NCBI RefSeq assembly: GCF_011369485.1
Contig: NZ_VXCA01000044.1
Coordinates: 1-64,000 of the forward strand
Source of the DNA: Pseudomonas atagonensis
GTDB taxonomy: Bacteria > Pseudomonadota > Gammaproteobacteria > Pseudomonadales > Pseudomonadaceae
Length of the DNA stretch: 64,000 bases
Reading direction: 5' to 3'
Shown piece by piece: positions 63,015 through 64,000 of the stretch. Position numbers and translations under genes: made by a program. The notes below the pieces were generated by a model that worked only from the letters and a program-made list of their open reading frames with translations, was not told where the DNA came from and did no database searches. The first letter of the stretch is position 1. Each line of letters opens with the position of its first letter.

Positions 63015-63356
63015 ATGGATATCATCGAAACGATTAAAGAGCAGATTGCCAACAACACCATTCTGCTTTACATGAAAGGCTCGCCGAATGCCCCGCAGTG
63101 TGGCTTCTCCGCGAAAGCTGCGCAGGCTGTGATGGCTTGTGGTGAAAAGTTTGCGTACGTGGACATCCTGCAGAACCCGGAAATCCGCGCCAACCTGCCG
63201 AAGTACGCCAACTGGCCGACCTTCCCGCAATTGTGGGTCGGCGGTGAACTGGTCGGCGGCAGCGACATCATGACCGAGATGGCTGCCGACGGTTCGTTGC
63301 AAAACACCATCAAGGCTGCTGTCGAAGCAGCAGCTGCGAACAAGTCCGAAGCCTGA
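63015..63356 (+). CDS. grxD: Monothiol glutaredoxin, CGFS type
   Basis: The 113-residue glutaredoxin handles Fe-S cluster transfer. The active-site CGFS is at 29-32 (PQCGFSAKA), with the glutathione-binding TFPQLWVGGELVGGSDI. GAGGTG precedes the ATG. TACAAT at 62961-62966 may be its -10 box. It is convergent with bacterioferritin, which links both to iron handling. The P. aeruginosa grxD has the same neighbours as I recall. Confidence 0.95.
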   Translation: MDIIETIKEQIANNTILLYMKGSPNAPQCGFSAKAAQAVMACGEKFAYVDILQNPEIRANLPKYANWPTFPQLWVGGELVGGSDIMTEMAADGSLQNTIKAAVEAAAANKSEA

Positions 63357-63365
63357 TCCGGCTTT

Positions 63366-63393
63366 TGTGGGAGCGAGCAGGCTCGCTTCCACA
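63366..63393. repeat. Single REP-type hairpin (GTGGGAG class)
   Basis: TGTGGGAGCGAGCAGGCTCG with CTTCCACA forms a lone hairpin nine bases after grxD. It is related to the paired units at 4721 and 57848 but here is a single unit. Confidence 0.75.
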
Positions 63394-63425
63394 GGGATTT
63401 CAGCATTGATTGAAATCCGGGCAAT

Positions 63426-63462
63426 AAAAAGCCCCGCGCCTCGAAAGAGGGCGGGGCTTTTT
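63426..63462. terminator. Bidirectional terminator between grxD and bacterioferritin
   Basis: AAAAAGCCCCGC pairs with GCGGGGCTTTTT around a GAAA-capped inner stem, with A/T tracts on both sides. It serves both convergent genes. Confidence 0.92.
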
Positions 63463-63488
63463 AGTGTCTCGAGTTTAGCGCTCGCTAA

Positions 63489-63965
63489 TTACTCGTCTTC
63501 GCCCATCTGCGATTGCAGATAGTTCTCAAGACCGACTTTATCGATCAGGCCCAGTTGGGTTTCCAGCCAGTCGATGTGTTCTTCTTCGGATTCAAGAATG
63601 TCTTCAAGCAGTTCACGGCTGCCGAAGTCGCCAACAGTTTCACAATGAGCGATCGCGGCTTTCAGATCCGAATGGCCGGTTTTCTCGATACGCAGGTCGC
63701 ACTCCAGCATTTCCCGGGTGTGCTCGCCGATGTGCAGCTTGCCCAGATCCTGCACGTTCGGCAGGCCTTCGAGGAACAGGATGCGCTTGATCAGCTTGTC
63801 CGCGTGTTTCATCTCGTCGATGGATTCGTGGTATTCGTGCTTGCCCAGCTTGTTCAGGCCCCAATCTTCATACATGCGCGCATGCAGGAAGTACTGATTG
63901 ATCGCGACCAGCTCATTGGCAAGGATCTTGTTGAGATGCTGGATGACTGTAACGTCGCCTTTCAT
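63489..63965 (-). CDS. bfrB: Bacterioferritin
   Basis: The 158-residue haem-containing iron-storage subunit forms a 24-mer. The ferroxidase ligands are in place: Glu18, Glu51, His54, Glu94, Glu127 and His130. The haem-ligand Met52 is present (DEMKHADK). The complete ligand set and the grxD neighbour fit P. aeruginosa BfrB, the haem-binding bacterioferritin. The gene starts 35 bases from the window's right edge, so its promoter is not fully in view. Confidence 0.95.
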   Translation of the reverse strand: MKGDVTVIQHLNKILANELVAINQYFLHARMYEDWGLNKLGKHEYHESIDEMKHADKLIKRILFLEGLPNVQDLGKLHIGEHTREMLECDLRIEKTGHSDLKAAIAHCETVGDFGSRELLEDILESEEEHIDWLETQLGLIDKVGLENYLQSQMGEDE

Positions 63966-64000
63966 GATGGGAGTCCTGCCCTAAGTAGCGGTATATAAGG

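Overview
The window looks like chromosome from the Pseudomonas fluorescens group. It has high GC, two classes of Pseudomonas-type REP palindromes, a membrane-bound PQQ glucose dehydrogenase next to an OprB porin, glpFKRD, aatJQMP with an AauSR-type two-component system, and an argF/grxD/bacterioferritin neighbourhood that resembles P. aeruginosa. Names rest on reading the translated sequence and recognising families; no database search was run.

Layout: (1) 0.2-7.4 kb has a DUF6124 protein, an AT-rich four-helix membrane protein of unknown role, gcd and oprB (periplasmic glucose oxidation and glucose entry), a VF530-family protein and a Pr6Pr-type membrane protein. (2) 7.5-8.9 kb is a PadR regulator plus ferric-siderophore reductase operon, similar to E. 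coli YqjI/YqjH. (3) 9.4-16.4 kb is a complete CS1/CFA-type (alpha class) chaperone-usher pilus operon with two pilin-like subunits and two paralogous tip adhesins. (4) 16.5-24.8 kb, on the opposite strand, encodes a 1712-residue LRR/NEL-type E3 ubiquitin ligase candidate and a penicillin-binding protein with an altered glycosyltransferase domain. (5) 24.9-25.8 kb is a RAYT transposase gene framed by two almost identical 131-bp palindromic repeats. (6) 26.1-35.5 kb has an amino-acid permease, a GtrII-GtrA-GT39 surface glycosylation cluster, an FMN-binding glutamate-synthase-like protein, a LuxR-type regulator, and Nudix, LysE and GNAT genes. (7) 35.6-43.9 kb has metR, a secreted alpha/beta hydrolase behind a MetR-box, a 1871-residue toxin-like protein and glpM. 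(8) 43.9-50.9 kb is the acidic amino-acid uptake block aatJQMP-aauSR with a sigma-54 promoter and an AauR-type operator. (9) 51-56.1 kb is glpFKRD. (10) 56.5-64 kb has ybaK, a PhzF homologue, an orphan ABC ATPase overlapping argF, a small hypothetical gene, a molybdopterin oxidoreductase, grxD and bacterioferritin.

Themes: The metabolic genes concern uptake and oxidation of glucose, glycerol and acidic amino acids. Three of the uptake leaders carry motifs like Crc/Hfq target sites. The accessory genes (pilus, two giant toxin-like proteins, glycosylation cluster) point to life with a eukaryotic host or to competition. The two giant proteins share a short module of the type seen in DUF6543 (dermonecrotic-toxin-like) Pseudomonas proteins and are the least characterised parts of the window. 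Five full copies of a 131-bp palindromic repeat, two of them flanking a RAYT gene, form the main repeat system.
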